Of a DNA stretch of 44,330 nt, positions 32,170-39,780 are shown piece by piece. The notes under the pieces were generated by a model. It ran no database searches and had not been told where the DNA came from. It worked only from the letters and a program-made list of their open reading frames with translations. A program made the position numbers and the translations under genes. Numbering within the stretch: the stretch's first letter is position 1; the number at the start of each line of letters is the position of its first letter. This DNA comes from Kiritimatiellia bacterium (GTDB lineage: Bacteria > Verrucomicrobiota > Kiritimatiellia > RFP12 > UBA1067), in assembly GCA_024405395.1 (NCBI GenBank), contig JAKSOW010000012.1, positions 1-44,330 on the forward strand, read 5' to 3'.

Positions 32170-32245
32170 GATTTCTCGCGGGAGATTTGCCTGCGCCATG
32201 CGTATAGTGCTGGTGTATGCAAATCACATCAAAAGGAGCAAATCA

Positions 32246-34432
32246 ATGAATAAGCTGACCTTACTGGGAGTGGCGGCGTTCTGCGCGTCAGTTGAGCTGG
32301 CGGCGATGCCGACAGAGAAAGAGTTGAATCGTGCAACGACCGCAGTCAAGAAACTGATGTCCGCAGAGGAGTCTGCACGCAAGTCGAACAAGAAGACGTG
32401 GGGTGACGTCGCGGCTGAGGCCATGCGGCTTGCCGATACGCCAAGGACGGAGGCCGAAAAGTTCCTCCTAATGAAAGGCGCGGTTTCCTACTACGCGAAA
32501 GGCGGCGATCTCAAGAAGGCGGCAGAGGCGATGGCTGCGCTTGAGGCAGCGTTCTCGGACATGTCGCAAAAATACGCGGACAACATCATCGCGAAGGCTT
32601 TGAGTGGAAAGCCCAAGCTGGATGTCGCGCGTTTCCGTCAGCTCAAGGATGAAGCCAAGCAGAGTGTGGGTGCCTCGGCAACCTCGGTTAAGGCAAAAGA
32701 TCAGCTCGCCGCCAAGTACCCGAATCTGCAGAAGAAGGTCGTGAATGGCATCAACTGGCTCTATGTAGATGCCGGTAGGAGCGTGAACTTGGTTGGCGCG
32801 GATTCCCCTTTGCCGCGTGATCTCGTCATCCCCGAAGAGATTGATGGGAAAAAGATCCTGATGATAGAGGAACGGGCGTTTGAAGGTTGTGCGGAGATTG
32901 TCTCGCTTAAGACGTCGGACCGGCTCATCAGCATTGGCGAGAGCGCGTTTGCCGGCTGCCCGAATCTCGAATCCGTGCGGCTGCTTTCGGGGTCTGTTCG
33001 CTGGAGCGTGTTCAGGGGGTGCCCGAAGCTGAAGTCCGTGTTCGTTGGCAAGAAGGTCCGTAGTCTGGAATATGGATCTCTTGCCGCATGCGAGAAGCTG
33101 GAGACTGTTGAGTTCGAAGAAGGGGAGCTCGGCCTTAAGCTGCAGGATCCTTTTAAGGGTGATGTTGGCCTGAAGGCCCTGCATCTTCCGGCCAGATATG
33201 ATGGTACGGAGAGCTGGTGCCATGGTGCATTTGGCGGTTGCCGGAATCTCACGACGCTGACGATTGAAAAGGGAAATCGCAAGTGCCGCGCCGAGAACGG
33301 GGTTGTGCTCTCGGCTGACGGGAAGACGCTTCTGGCTGTGGCCTCGGGTCTTACGGAAATCAACATCCCCGCCAGCGTCGAGACGATTCCGTATCGTGCG
33401 ATAAAGGGGTGCGATCAGATTCGCGAGCTCGTCATTCCCGATACGGTCAAGACCATTGATGCGCAGAGCATTGGCGAGTGCGCTCTGCTCGAGACCATAA
33501 CGATTGGTGCGGGCGTTGAGAACGTCCTTGCGCCGAAGATCGGCCATTCTCTGTTTTATCGCTGTCCTCGTCTGACTGCGATCCGGTTCCTCGGAAATGC
33601 ACCTGCTCATGTTGATGACCTGATCTATCAGGCGGTTTCCCCGGCTTTGATTACTTATGTCTCCCAGGGAACAACGGGGTGGAACCGTGCGGGCGGCGAG
33701 AAGCTACCGGCATTGTGGCCGGTTGATGGCATCCATGGGCGGAAAATCGCCTATTGGGGCGACAAGTCGGTTAAGTCGTTCGAACCGGAAGGGCCGTATG
33801 GCATCCACATGGTAGCGGATCCGGGGTGTGAGGACGGTGCGGACTATGTTCTCGGAAAGCTGAAGGTGGTCTATCTGCCGCGTGCCGTACGCTATTACGG
33901 GGATCCCTTCATGGGCAAGAAGCCGTCTCGTGTCTATCCGATCCGGGTCAAGCGCAGCGAGCGTGGCATGTCGTTTTACCCTGAAACGGACCAATGGTCT
34001 TTGAGTCTCGCCAAGGATCGCGACACATACGAATTCTCCCTTGACTACTTGGCTTCGTCGGTTCTGACGGTTTGCGAAGAGCCGAATTGGGCATCGTTTG
34101 TCTTTTACGTGAATAAATTCGTCGAGGCTGATGCCAAAGGCCGGAATCCTACAGCTGAGCTTAAGCAAGACATTGCGAAAGGGTTGTCTAGTAAGGGTGG
34201 TGACGATAACCAATGGCAGCGTGCACATGCGCCGTTGTGGGCTGCGCTCGAGGAATTGCGGGCCAAACGTCCAAGCCTCATTAAGGATTACTGCAACTTG
34301 AAAAACAAGCGTTTTGCCGAGGGTAAGTTGCCGAAAAAGCTGTCGCTTGACGAGATGGCGGCGCTTTTGCGGGAGGTCACGGGCATGGATGCGGCCAAGC
34401 TCTTCGAGAAATACGGAGTCAAGGCTAGATAA
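32246..34432 (+). CDS. secreted leucine-rich repeat protein (LRR_5/BspA type)
   Basis: This 728-aa protein has a signal peptide (MNKLTLLGVAAFCASVELAA) and a helical N-terminal region (~20-150). LRR_5 repeats run from ~185 to ~490, recognisable as IEERAFEGCAEIVSLK, IGESAFAGCPNLESV, IPYRAIKGCDQIREL and VIPDTVKTIDAQSIGECALLETITI. The C-terminal ~230 residues are unlike LRRs and not recognised. BspA-type LRR proteins usually bind proteins or host surfaces. AAAGGAG lies 9 nt before the ATG. The gene starts 76 bases after the ECF sigma gene in the same direction, so it may belong to that regulatory unit or be controlled by it. Confidence 0.82.
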   Translation: MNKLTLLGVAAFCASVELAAMPTEKELNRATTAVKKLMSAEESARKSNKKTWGDVAAEAMRLADTPRTEAEKFLLMKGAVSYYAKGGDLKKAAEAMAALEAAFSDMSQKYADNIIAKALSGKPKLDVARFRQLKDEAKQSVGASATSVKAKDQLAAKYPNLQKKVVNGINWLYVDAGRSVNLVGADSPLPRDLVIPEEIDGKKILMIEERAFEGCAEIVSLKTSDRLISIGESAFAGCPNLESVRLLSGSVRWSVFRGCPKLKSVFVGKKVRSLEYGSLAACEKLETVEFEEGELGLKLQDPFKGDVGLKALHLPARYDGTESWCHGAFGGCRNLTTLTIEKGNRKCRAENGVVLSADGKTLLAVASGLTEINIPASVETIPYRAIKGCDQIRELVIPDTVKTIDAQSIGECALLETITIGAGVENVLAPKIGHSLFYRCPRLTAIRFLGNAPAHVDDLIYQAVSPALITYVSQGTTGWNRAGGEKLPALWPVDGIHGRKIAYWGDKSVKSFEPEGPYGIHMVADPGCEDGADYVLGKLKVVYLPRAVRYYGDPFMGKKPSRVYPIRVKRSERGMSFYPETDQWSLSLAKDRDTYEFSLDYLASSVLTVCEEPNWASFVFYVNKFVEADAKGRNPTAELKQDIAKGLSSKGGDDNQWQRAHAPLWAALEELRAKRPSLIKDYCNLKNKRFAEGKLPKKLSLDEMAALLREVTGMDAAKLFEKYGVKAR

Positions 34433-34444
34433 TGGATCATCTGG

Positions 34445-34478
34445 ACGCCTGATTCTTCGCGGAAGAAGAATCAGGCGT
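34445..34478. terminator. strong hairpin between convergent genes
   Basis: ACGCCTGATTCTTC (34445-34458) and GAAGAATCAGGCGT (34465-34478) form a perfect 14-bp stem with loop GCGGAA. It lies 12 bases after the LRR gene and directly abuts the stop of the convergent XylR-like gene. The plus side is followed by TCATTTGTC, a weak T-tract, so it may end transcription from both sides. Confidence 0.75.
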
Positions 34479-35714
34479 TCATTTGTCTGATGGCGTTGAG
34501 CCGTATGCCGCCCTTTCGGCGGGGGCTTTGCCGTGGAGATCACGCCATTGGCGCATGGACATGCCGAAGCGCTTCCTGAAGAGCGGCTTGAGCGCGGTGG
34601 GATTGGGCCAGCCACACTCTTCGGCGATGGCGCTGATGCGCTTGTCGGACGTCTGGAGCAGTTTCTTCACGGCCGTCAGGCGCAGGTTCAGAATGCATTC
34701 ATAGACGGATTCATGCTGAAGCTCCTGAAACCGGAGGTTCAATAGCGAATAGGATATCTTCAAGTGGCGGGCCACGTCCTGCACGCTGATGCCCTTGAGC
34801 GCGTTCCTCTCGATGAAGGCCAGAGCCTTCTGGACGAGGATCCCGGCGGGTGACTGCGGGTGGGTGGAGTCGCGGAAGACGATCTGGCGGATACCCACCT
34901 TGACGATGCGACCCTGCAGCTGGCTCTGGTATTTGGGGTTCGTGAGCATCTTGTCCATGATTTCCGCCGCCAGGTAGCCTTCCCGGATGAAGTCCGGCTG
35001 GACGGATGATAGGCGTGGCTCGGCGTTTTCGCAGAGGATCGGATCGTTGTTGACGCCGAGGATGCCGACTTCCGAGGGGACGCGTATTCCCGCTTCGCGG
35101 CAGATGTCGAGAAGCTCGAAGGCCCGGTCGTCGCAGGCGGCCAGAATGCCGCAGGGCTTGGGCAGGCTGCGCAACCAGGAAATCAGCGTGGCATGGTCTT
35201 CCAGCTGATCGGGAAAGTGCGTGAGGTCGAACATGCGGCCAATGAAGCCGGCTTTTTCCAGTTCGTCGCGAAAGGCGCGGCCACGCTCTCGGCTCCAGTC
35301 CAGATCCTCTCGGTAGCCCGCGTAGCCGAAACTGCGGTAGATGCCCTGGCGCAGTAGTTCGCGCGCCGCAGCTCGGCCAATGTCCGAGGCGTCACTTTGG
35401 ATGAAGGCAATGTTCCGGGTACGCGATTCGATGTTGCCGCCGGTCGTGTTCATGACGATGGTGGGGATGTCCATTTTCGCCAATTCGGCCAGGGCATCGT
35501 CCGTCCCCGGAATGCCGATGATGAAGCCCGCCGTGCCGTGTTCGATTTCCGTCCGGACGGTCTGGCGCGTGAATTCCTGCGCCATGCGGAATATGGACAG
35601 CTGCCAGCGGTGGCCTTCGCTGAGGTATTCGAAGATGCCGTTGAGCTTGTCCTGCCCGGCGATGCCGGCCATGCGAAGAGCAACGGTGATGCGATGTGTC
35701 CGTGGTGGCTTCAT
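34479..35714 (-). CDS. XylR-type regulator: LacI-like sensor plus AraC HTH
   Basis: The 411-aa protein combines a periplasmic-binding-like sugar-sensor domain (~8-275; TVALRMAGIAGQDKLNGIFEY, CGILAACDDRAFELLDICREAGIRVPSEVGILGVNND) with a C-terminal AraC double helix-turn-helix (~290-400; VQKALAFIERNALKGISVQDVARHL, ISAIAEECGWPNPTALKPLFRKRFGMSMRQWR). This XylR-like layout is common in Verrucomicrobiota/Lentisphaerota/Kiritimatiellota carbohydrate regulators. The ATG at 35714 is chosen; a -10 TGCTATACT (35727-35722 minus) ends 7 bases before it, again leaderless. It is divergent from the HGSNAT-like gene, a likely target. The sensed sugar is unknown. Confidence 0.9.
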   Translation of the reverse strand: MKPPRTHRITVALRMAGIAGQDKLNGIFEYLSEGHRWQLSIFRMAQEFTRQTVRTEIEHGTAGFIIGIPGTDDALAELAKMDIPTIVMNTTGGNIESRTRNIAFIQSDASDIGRAAARELLRQGIYRSFGYAGYREDLDWSRERGRAFRDELEKAGFIGRMFDLTHFPDQLEDHATLISWLRSLPKPCGILAACDDRAFELLDICREAGIRVPSEVGILGVNNDPILCENAEPRLSSVQPDFIREGYLAAEIMDKMLTNPKYQSQLQGRIVKVGIRQIVFRDSTHPQSPAGILVQKALAFIERNALKGISVQDVARHLKISYSLLNLRFQELQHESVYECILNLRLTAVKKLLQTSDKRISAIAEECGWPNPTALKPLFRKRFGMSMRQWRDLHGKAPAERAAYGSTPSDK

Positions 35715-35721
35715 CGCGTAC

Positions 35722-35727
35722 AGTATA
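35722..35727 (-). promoter_or_regulatory. extended -10 of the XylR-like regulator
   Basis: TGCTATACT on the minus strand, 7 bases before the ATG, no Shine-Dalgarno. The architecture matches the alr and acyltransferase promoters. Confidence 0.55.
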
Positions 35728-35826
35728 GCAGAAATGAAAGGACAGAAGGTGTAGAATCGTACGAAGTTGAAGAAAAGTAGATGTTTTCTTGCAGGATTCT
35801 GTCTTCCTGTTCCAGGTGGGAAAGAG

Positions 35827-35832
35827 TATAAT
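35827..35832 (+). promoter_or_regulatory. -10 element ahead of the micro-ORF and acyltransferase
   Basis: TATAAT is followed by nine bases (ATCCGCTGC) and ATG 35842. The stretch TATAATATCCGCNNCATG is shared with the alr promoter. No TG extension or strong -35 is visible. Confidence 0.45.
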
Positions 35833-35841
35833 ATCCGCTGC

Positions 35842-35925
35842 ATGATTAATCGGCCGCATTGTGAAGGTATGGCAAAGCAGCGAGAATCTTCTGTGGGGGA
35901 TTTAGTGCTGCATGTAATAGTCTGA
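35842..35925 (+). CDS. 27-codon micro-ORF, possible leader peptide
   Basis: The frame from ATG 35842 to TGA 35923-35925 encodes 27 residues (MINRPHCEGMAKQRESSVGD, then LVLHVIV). It begins 9 bases after a -10 and ends 7 bases before the ATG of the HGSNAT-like gene, which has no clear Shine-Dalgarno. This could be a leaderless leader peptide that couples translation of the acyltransferase. It is short, so chance is a real alternative. Confidence 0.3.
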   Translation: MINRPHCEGMAKQRESSVGDLVLHVIV

Positions 35926-35932
35926 GCAGAAA

Positions 35933-37057
35933 ATGAAGAGATTGGCATCAATTGACGCACTTCGCGGGTTCGACATGATCTGGATCCTGGGTCTGGAGTG
36001 GACGGTTCGCGGTTTCTGCAAGCTCTTTCCGGGTGGCACGGGATGGTGGTTTGAGAAGCAGTTCCATCATGTCGCCTGGGACGGATTGGCCTTTTTCGAC
36101 ACGATTTTCCCACTGTTTGTGTTCATCGCCGGCGTGAGCTTCCCATTCTCCTATGCCAAACAAGTCGCGCGCGGCGATTCCGCACTGAAGATTCACCTGC
36201 GGCTTTTCCGACGGGCGGCGCTGCTGATTCTGCTGGGGATGGTCTACAACGGTGTCCTGGCGTTCAAATTCGAGACGTTCCGCTATTCGAGCGTGCTGGG
36301 CAAGATCGGTCTGGCGTGGCTTGTGGCGGCTCTTTGGTATGTGCATTTCGGCGTCAAGGTGCGGCTGGGCGTGCTGCTGGCGACTTTGGGCGGCTATTGG
36401 GCGCTGCTGCATCTGGTGGCGCCAGATGCGCCGGCGGGGACGAGTCCCTTTGCGTTGGCGGGGTGTTTCCCCGGATATCTGGATCGATTGGGCTTTACGC
36501 CTGGCGATCTCTACTGTAAGCTGAAGGTCAACGGCGTGCTCAAGCCCATGTTGGAGCCGTCGGGCGTGGTGGTTTCGTCGCTGGGGTCTTCGGCATCGGC
36601 GTTGATGGGCATGCTGGCCGGCGATCTGCTGTGTTCCTCCAGGTTGTCGTTCAATCAGACCCGGAAGACGTTGGCGCTGGCGGGGATTGGCGTTATCGCC
36701 CTGATTGCCGGGTGGCTGGTGAGCTTGGACTGCCCAATCATCAAGAATCTCTGGACGCCCAGCTTTTCGTTGGTCGTGGGCGGGTATTCGTTCCTGATGT
36801 TGGCGCTGTTCTACTGGATTATCGACGTGAAGGGGCACGATCGTTGGTGCTTCTTCCTAAAGGTGGTGGGCGTCAACTCCATCACCATCTACATGCTCAA
36901 GCGCATCGTCGACTACAAGGCGATCTCCCGTTTCCTTTTCGGCGGCGTCGCGTCGTGGTTCTCGGACCCGCTGTTCATCGAATCGCTTGGCATGGTGATG
37001 CTTTGCTGGCTCACCTGCTGGTTCCTGAACCGGCAGAAGATCTACCTGAAGATCTAG
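35933..37057 (+). CDS. HGSNAT/DUF5009-like membrane acyltransferase
   Basis: This 374-aa polytopic protein has the family opening RLASIDALRGFDMIWILGLEW, then FDTIFPLFVFIAGVSFPFSY with the conserved basic loop RLFRRAALLILLGMVYNGVL, and about ten membrane helices ending in FLNRQKIYLKI. Relatives include lysosomal heparan-alpha-glucosaminide N-acetyltransferase and bacterial NagX-type proteins, which acetylate amino sugars across a membrane or import them. That fits the aminosugar-flavoured cluster downstream. It is divergent from the XylR-like regulator. The ATG is preceded by GCAGAAA, a poor ribosome site, so it may depend on the micro-ORF. Confidence 0.85.
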   Translation: MKRLASIDALRGFDMIWILGLEWTVRGFCKLFPGGTGWWFEKQFHHVAWDGLAFFDTIFPLFVFIAGVSFPFSYAKQVARGDSALKIHLRLFRRAALLILLGMVYNGVLAFKFETFRYSSVLGKIGLAWLVAALWYVHFGVKVRLGVLLATLGGYWALLHLVAPDAPAGTSPFALAGCFPGYLDRLGFTPGDLYCKLKVNGVLKPMLEPSGVVVSSLGSSASALMGMLAGDLLCSSRLSFNQTRKTLALAGIGVIALIAGWLVSLDCPIIKNLWTPSFSLVVGGYSFLMLALFYWIIDVKGHDRWCFFLKVVGVNSITIYMLKRIVDYKAISRFLFGGVASWFSDPLFIESLGMVMLCWLTCWFLNRQKIYLKI

Positions 37058-37069
37058 GGAATTTCACCG

Positions 37070-38119
37070 ATGGCGGAAGTGCCCTACTACCATAAGTCTT
37101 TGCGTAACGCGAACATCAACTACCGCTCGGGTTGGTGGTCGGTCACGATTCAGGTCGTGAAAAACAAGTCGATCTTCGGCACGATCGTGGGCGAGAAGGT
37201 GGTTCTGAATGCACTGGGGCAATCCGTGGTTGACTACTGGCGGAAAATGCCGGCGAAATATCCTGAGCTTGAGCTGTTCGATTTCGTGGTGATGCCAAAC
37301 CATTTCCATTCGTTGCTGCGCATTCATTTCGCGCCGACGAGCCGGGAACACCAGTTGGGGTTCCTGATGAGCCGATTCAAGGGTGGAACCTCCTTCATTT
37401 ACGGCCAGATGCGCCACAGAGGAGAAGTCGAGGATATCGGGACGAGGCTTTGGCAGCGCGACTATTGGGATGACTTGGTGACAAGCGAGTCTGAATTCAA
37501 AGGATGGCAGAAGTACATCCGGGAGAATCCCGCGAACTGGTCCAGCGACCGTTATGGCGCCTGTACGGCCTATGCTCTGGGCAATGTAGAGCTTTTGAAT
37601 CGTCCGCGCATCGCATTTGTGGCGAGCCAGGGATTCTATGCGAGCGAACTGAAGCCGCGTCGGATCTGGGCGCGGTCTGGTGAAGCTCCTGAGGAGTCCG
37701 TGCTGATTTCGACATTTACTTCGGCCCAGGAGCGCGAGGCGTTGCGTCGCGCCTTGGCGAAGAAACGGGCGCTGATCGCCGTATTCCCTGCGGGGGTGCC
37801 TGTGGAGGATGAGTTGGATCCGGGGCTCGCGCGGGCGATTCAGGAGGGCTGGGCGTTGGCGGTTTCGCCGCAGGCTCCCGGATCGCGGCTCAACAAGAAG
37901 GTGGCAACGTGGTGCAATGAGTTTTTGCTCAAGAACGCCGCGGAGATCTGGGTAGGGGATCTTTCGGCGAATGGCATGCTGCGGCAGATGCTGATAGGTT
38001 TGGGACGGCTGAAGCCGCCCCCTGCGATACAGACAACGCCGGGGCAAAGCGGGCCGGCGGCTGCGACACAGGCAACGCCGGGAACATTTGAGGCATTTTA
38101 TCGAGGCAAGCGGCTTTAG
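37070..38119 (+). CDS. REP-associated tyrosine transposase (Y1/HUH) with extra C-terminal domain
   Basis: Residues ~1-165 are a Y1_Tnp single-strand DNA transposase-like domain: PNHFHSLL carries the HUH pair (His78, His80) and RDYWDD holds the likely nucleophile Tyr132. Members act on REP palindromes and are usually domesticated single genes. Residues ~180-312 (RIAFVASQGFYASELKPRR ... VLISTFTSAQEREALRRALAKKRALIAVFPAGVPVEDEL ... RLNKKVATWCNEFLL) look like a DprA/Rossmann-type domain, an uncommon partner. The C-terminal tail is encoded by a 39-base direct repeat (38022-38044, 38061-38082). It lies in line with the surrounding genes and has no flanking IS ends. Both-domain activity is inferred. 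Confidence 0.75.
   Translation: MAEVPYYHKSLRNANINYRSGWWSVTIQVVKNKSIFGTIVGEKVVLNALGQSVVDYWRKMPAKYPELELFDFVVMPNHFHSLLRIHFAPTSREHQLGFLMSRFKGGTSFIYGQMRHRGEVEDIGTRLWQRDYWDDLVTSESEFKGWQKYIRENPANWSSDRYGACTAYALGNVELLNRPRIAFVASQGFYASELKPRRIWARSGEAPEESVLISTFTSAQEREALRRALAKKRALIAVFPAGVPVEDELDPGLARAIQEGWALAVSPQAPGSRLNKKVATWCNEFLLKNAAEIWVGDLSANGMLRQMLIGLGRLKPPPAIQTTPGQSGPAAATQATPGTFEAFYRGKRL
38022..38082 (+). repeat. 39-base-spaced direct repeat inside the transposase tail
   Basis: CTGCGATACAGACAACGCCG (38022 onward) recurs as CTGCGACACAGGCAACGCCG (38061 onward) with two mismatches. In frame it encodes an alanine/threonine/proline-rich tail, so it may be a recent duplication. Confidence 0.65.
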
Positions 38120-38137
38120 CCGTGCAAGGAGAATGAC

Positions 38138-38842
38138 ATGAGTGTGTATTTGGATCAGATCACGGCACTTCTCAAGCGGATTGAGGTGGAGCAGGCGGGG
38201 GCGTTGACCGCTGCGGCGGAAGCGGCGGCGAATGTCATCTGCGGGGATGGCATCATCCATGTGTTCGGGTGCGGGCATTCGCATCTGCCGGCTTTGGACG
38301 CCTTCTATCGCGCAGGCGGGCTGGCGTGCGTATCGCCGCTGTTGGACGAGGACCTGATGCTGCACGACGGTGCCGCGAAGTCCAGTCGTCTGGAAAAGCG
38401 AGAGGGCATTGCCGCCGAAGCATTCCGGCGTGCGCGCGTGAATCCGGACAAGGATCTGCTGGTGGTCATTTCCGCCAGCGGCAAGAATGCCGCACCTGTG
38501 GAGATGCTGCGCACGGCCAAGGCGGCTGGCGTGAAGACGGTGGCGATTTCGTCCTCGGCCTACACGACGCACGGCGGGGTGCTGCTCACTGAGGCGGATC
38601 TGCCTATCGACTGCCTGGTGCCCTATGGGGATGCCGTCATCGACGTGGGAGCAGCCAAAATGGGCGGACTCTCAACTTATGCGTCGCTGTTCATCCTCAA
38701 TTCCGTGCTGATTGACGGGGCACAGCGGGCGCTGGCGAAGGGGGTGACGCCGCCCATCTACATCAGCGGCAACATCACGGGCGGCACGGCGCAGAACGTC
38801 GCCCTCGAGGAACGTTACTTTGAACGCGTGAAACGGCTCTGA
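38138..38842 (+). CDS. SIS-domain sugar isomerase-like protein (UPF0309 type)
   Basis: This 234-aa protein has a SIS fold: GIIHVFGCGHSHLPALDAFYRAGG, DLLVVISASGKNAAPVEMLRTAKAAGVKTVAISS and a C-terminal helical cap. SIS domains bind phosphosugars, often as isomerases of aldose/ketose phosphates or as regulators. The start has AAGGAG just upstream. It is followed 20 bases later by a PfkB kinase, so the pair may channel a phosphorylated sugar. A broken N-terminal copy and the start of another copy occur at the window's right end. Substrate unknown. Confidence 0.82.
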   Translation: MSVYLDQITALLKRIEVEQAGALTAAAEAAANVICGDGIIHVFGCGHSHLPALDAFYRAGGLACVSPLLDEDLMLHDGAAKSSRLEKREGIAAEAFRRARVNPDKDLLVVISASGKNAAPVEMLRTAKAAGVKTVAISSSAYTTHGGVLLTEADLPIDCLVPYGDAVIDVGAAKMGGLSTYASLFILNSVLIDGAQRALAKGVTPPIYISGNITGGTAQNVALEERYFERVKRL

Positions 38843-38862
38843 GCCTTGCGGGATATGCAATC

Positions 38863-39690
38863 ATGGCACGACTTTCGGTCATAGGACTGGTAGGCAAATC
38901 GCTTTTCTTCGAGTTGCCGCATTTCCATGCGGGCGGCGAGACGGTCACTGCGACCGGCTATCACGAGGAGTGGGGCGGCAAGGGATTCAATCAGGCTGTG
39001 GCGGCGGCACGCCAAGGGGCGCAGGTCTCGTTTCTGGGGGCGTGTGCGGCGGCTGATGTAGCCGCAATCGCGGAATTCGCCCGTAATGAAGGTGTGGTGG
39101 CGCAATTGGCCCAGAAGACACGGGCGACCGCCTCTGCGGCCATTCTGACGGACGGAACAGGTGAAACCCGTGTGACGGTCTATCCCGGGGCCGCTCTAGA
39201 ACCAGCCGATGTTGAGGCTTTTGTTGCGGCGATTGCCGAAGCGGACTTTCTGCTGTTGAACAACGAGGTGCCGGAGGCCGTCAATTGTGCGGCTGTTCGG
39301 ATAGCGTGTGAACATGACGTGAAGATTATTTTCAATCCTGCGCCTGCGCAGACCTTGCCGCCGACGATTGTGGATGCTGTCGCGCTGTTCACGCCAAATG
39401 AATGCGAGGAATCTGCTTTGGGAACGGTTTCTGGCGAAGTGGTGACGACGCTAGGCGCCAAAGGATGCCGCATCCGCTCAACGGGCGAGATCATTCCCGC
39501 GCCCACGGTGCAGGCAGTTGATTCAACTGGGGCCGGCGACACTTTCAACGCCGTATTGGCGACGCGTTTGGCGGAAGGTGCAGACCTGCGGACGGCATGT
39601 GTGGCCGCCAATGCGGCGGCGGCGGCTTCGGTGTCCGTGCGCTATGTGATGCCGTCGTTGCCGCGACGGGGTGACGCAGGGGGCTCCTGA
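38863..39690 (+). CDS. PfkB-family sugar kinase (ribokinase type)
   Basis: This 275-aa carbohydrate kinase has the two family marks: WGGKGFNQAVAAARQGAQVSFLG at residues ~31-53 and DSTGAGDTFNA with catalytic Asp226. It phosphorylates a sugar, probably at an OH of ribose or another monosaccharide; specificity cannot be read. The N-terminus is short (MARLSVIGLVGKS). It lies between the SIS gene and the TIM-barrel gene in the same direction and probably supplies the phosphosugar for the SIS protein. Confidence 0.88.
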   Translation: MARLSVIGLVGKSLFFELPHFHAGGETVTATGYHEEWGGKGFNQAVAAARQGAQVSFLGACAAADVAAIAEFARNEGVVAQLAQKTRATASAAILTDGTGETRVTVYPGAALEPADVEAFVAAIAEADFLLLNNEVPEAVNCAAVRIACEHDVKIIFNPAPAQTLPPTIVDAVALFTPNECEESALGTVSGEVVTTLGAKGCRIRSTGEIIPAPTVQAVDSTGAGDTFNAVLATRLAEGADLRTACVAANAAAAASVSVRYVMPSLPRRGDAGGS

Positions 39691-39731
39691 TTTGGCCGTA
39701 AGTTTCGGTTTCGTGATTTGACGCAAAAGTG

Positions 39732-39737
39732 TATAAT
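39732..39737 (+). promoter_or_regulatory. promoter -10 before the TIM-barrel gene
   Basis: GTGTATAATACAAG gives a -10 TATAAT. The ATG is 43 bases further on with a GTGAGG ribosome site, so this unit is not leaderless. The -35 is weak. Confidence 0.5.
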
Positions 39738-39780
39738 ACAAGACAATCACATTGTTGAACAAAAGTGAGGACATCATAGA

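Noticed and set aside
37070-38142. Complete IS200/IS605 element
   Set aside because: The HUH gene has no TnpB partner and no clear left/right end hairpins; it fits a domesticated REP-associated transposase better.
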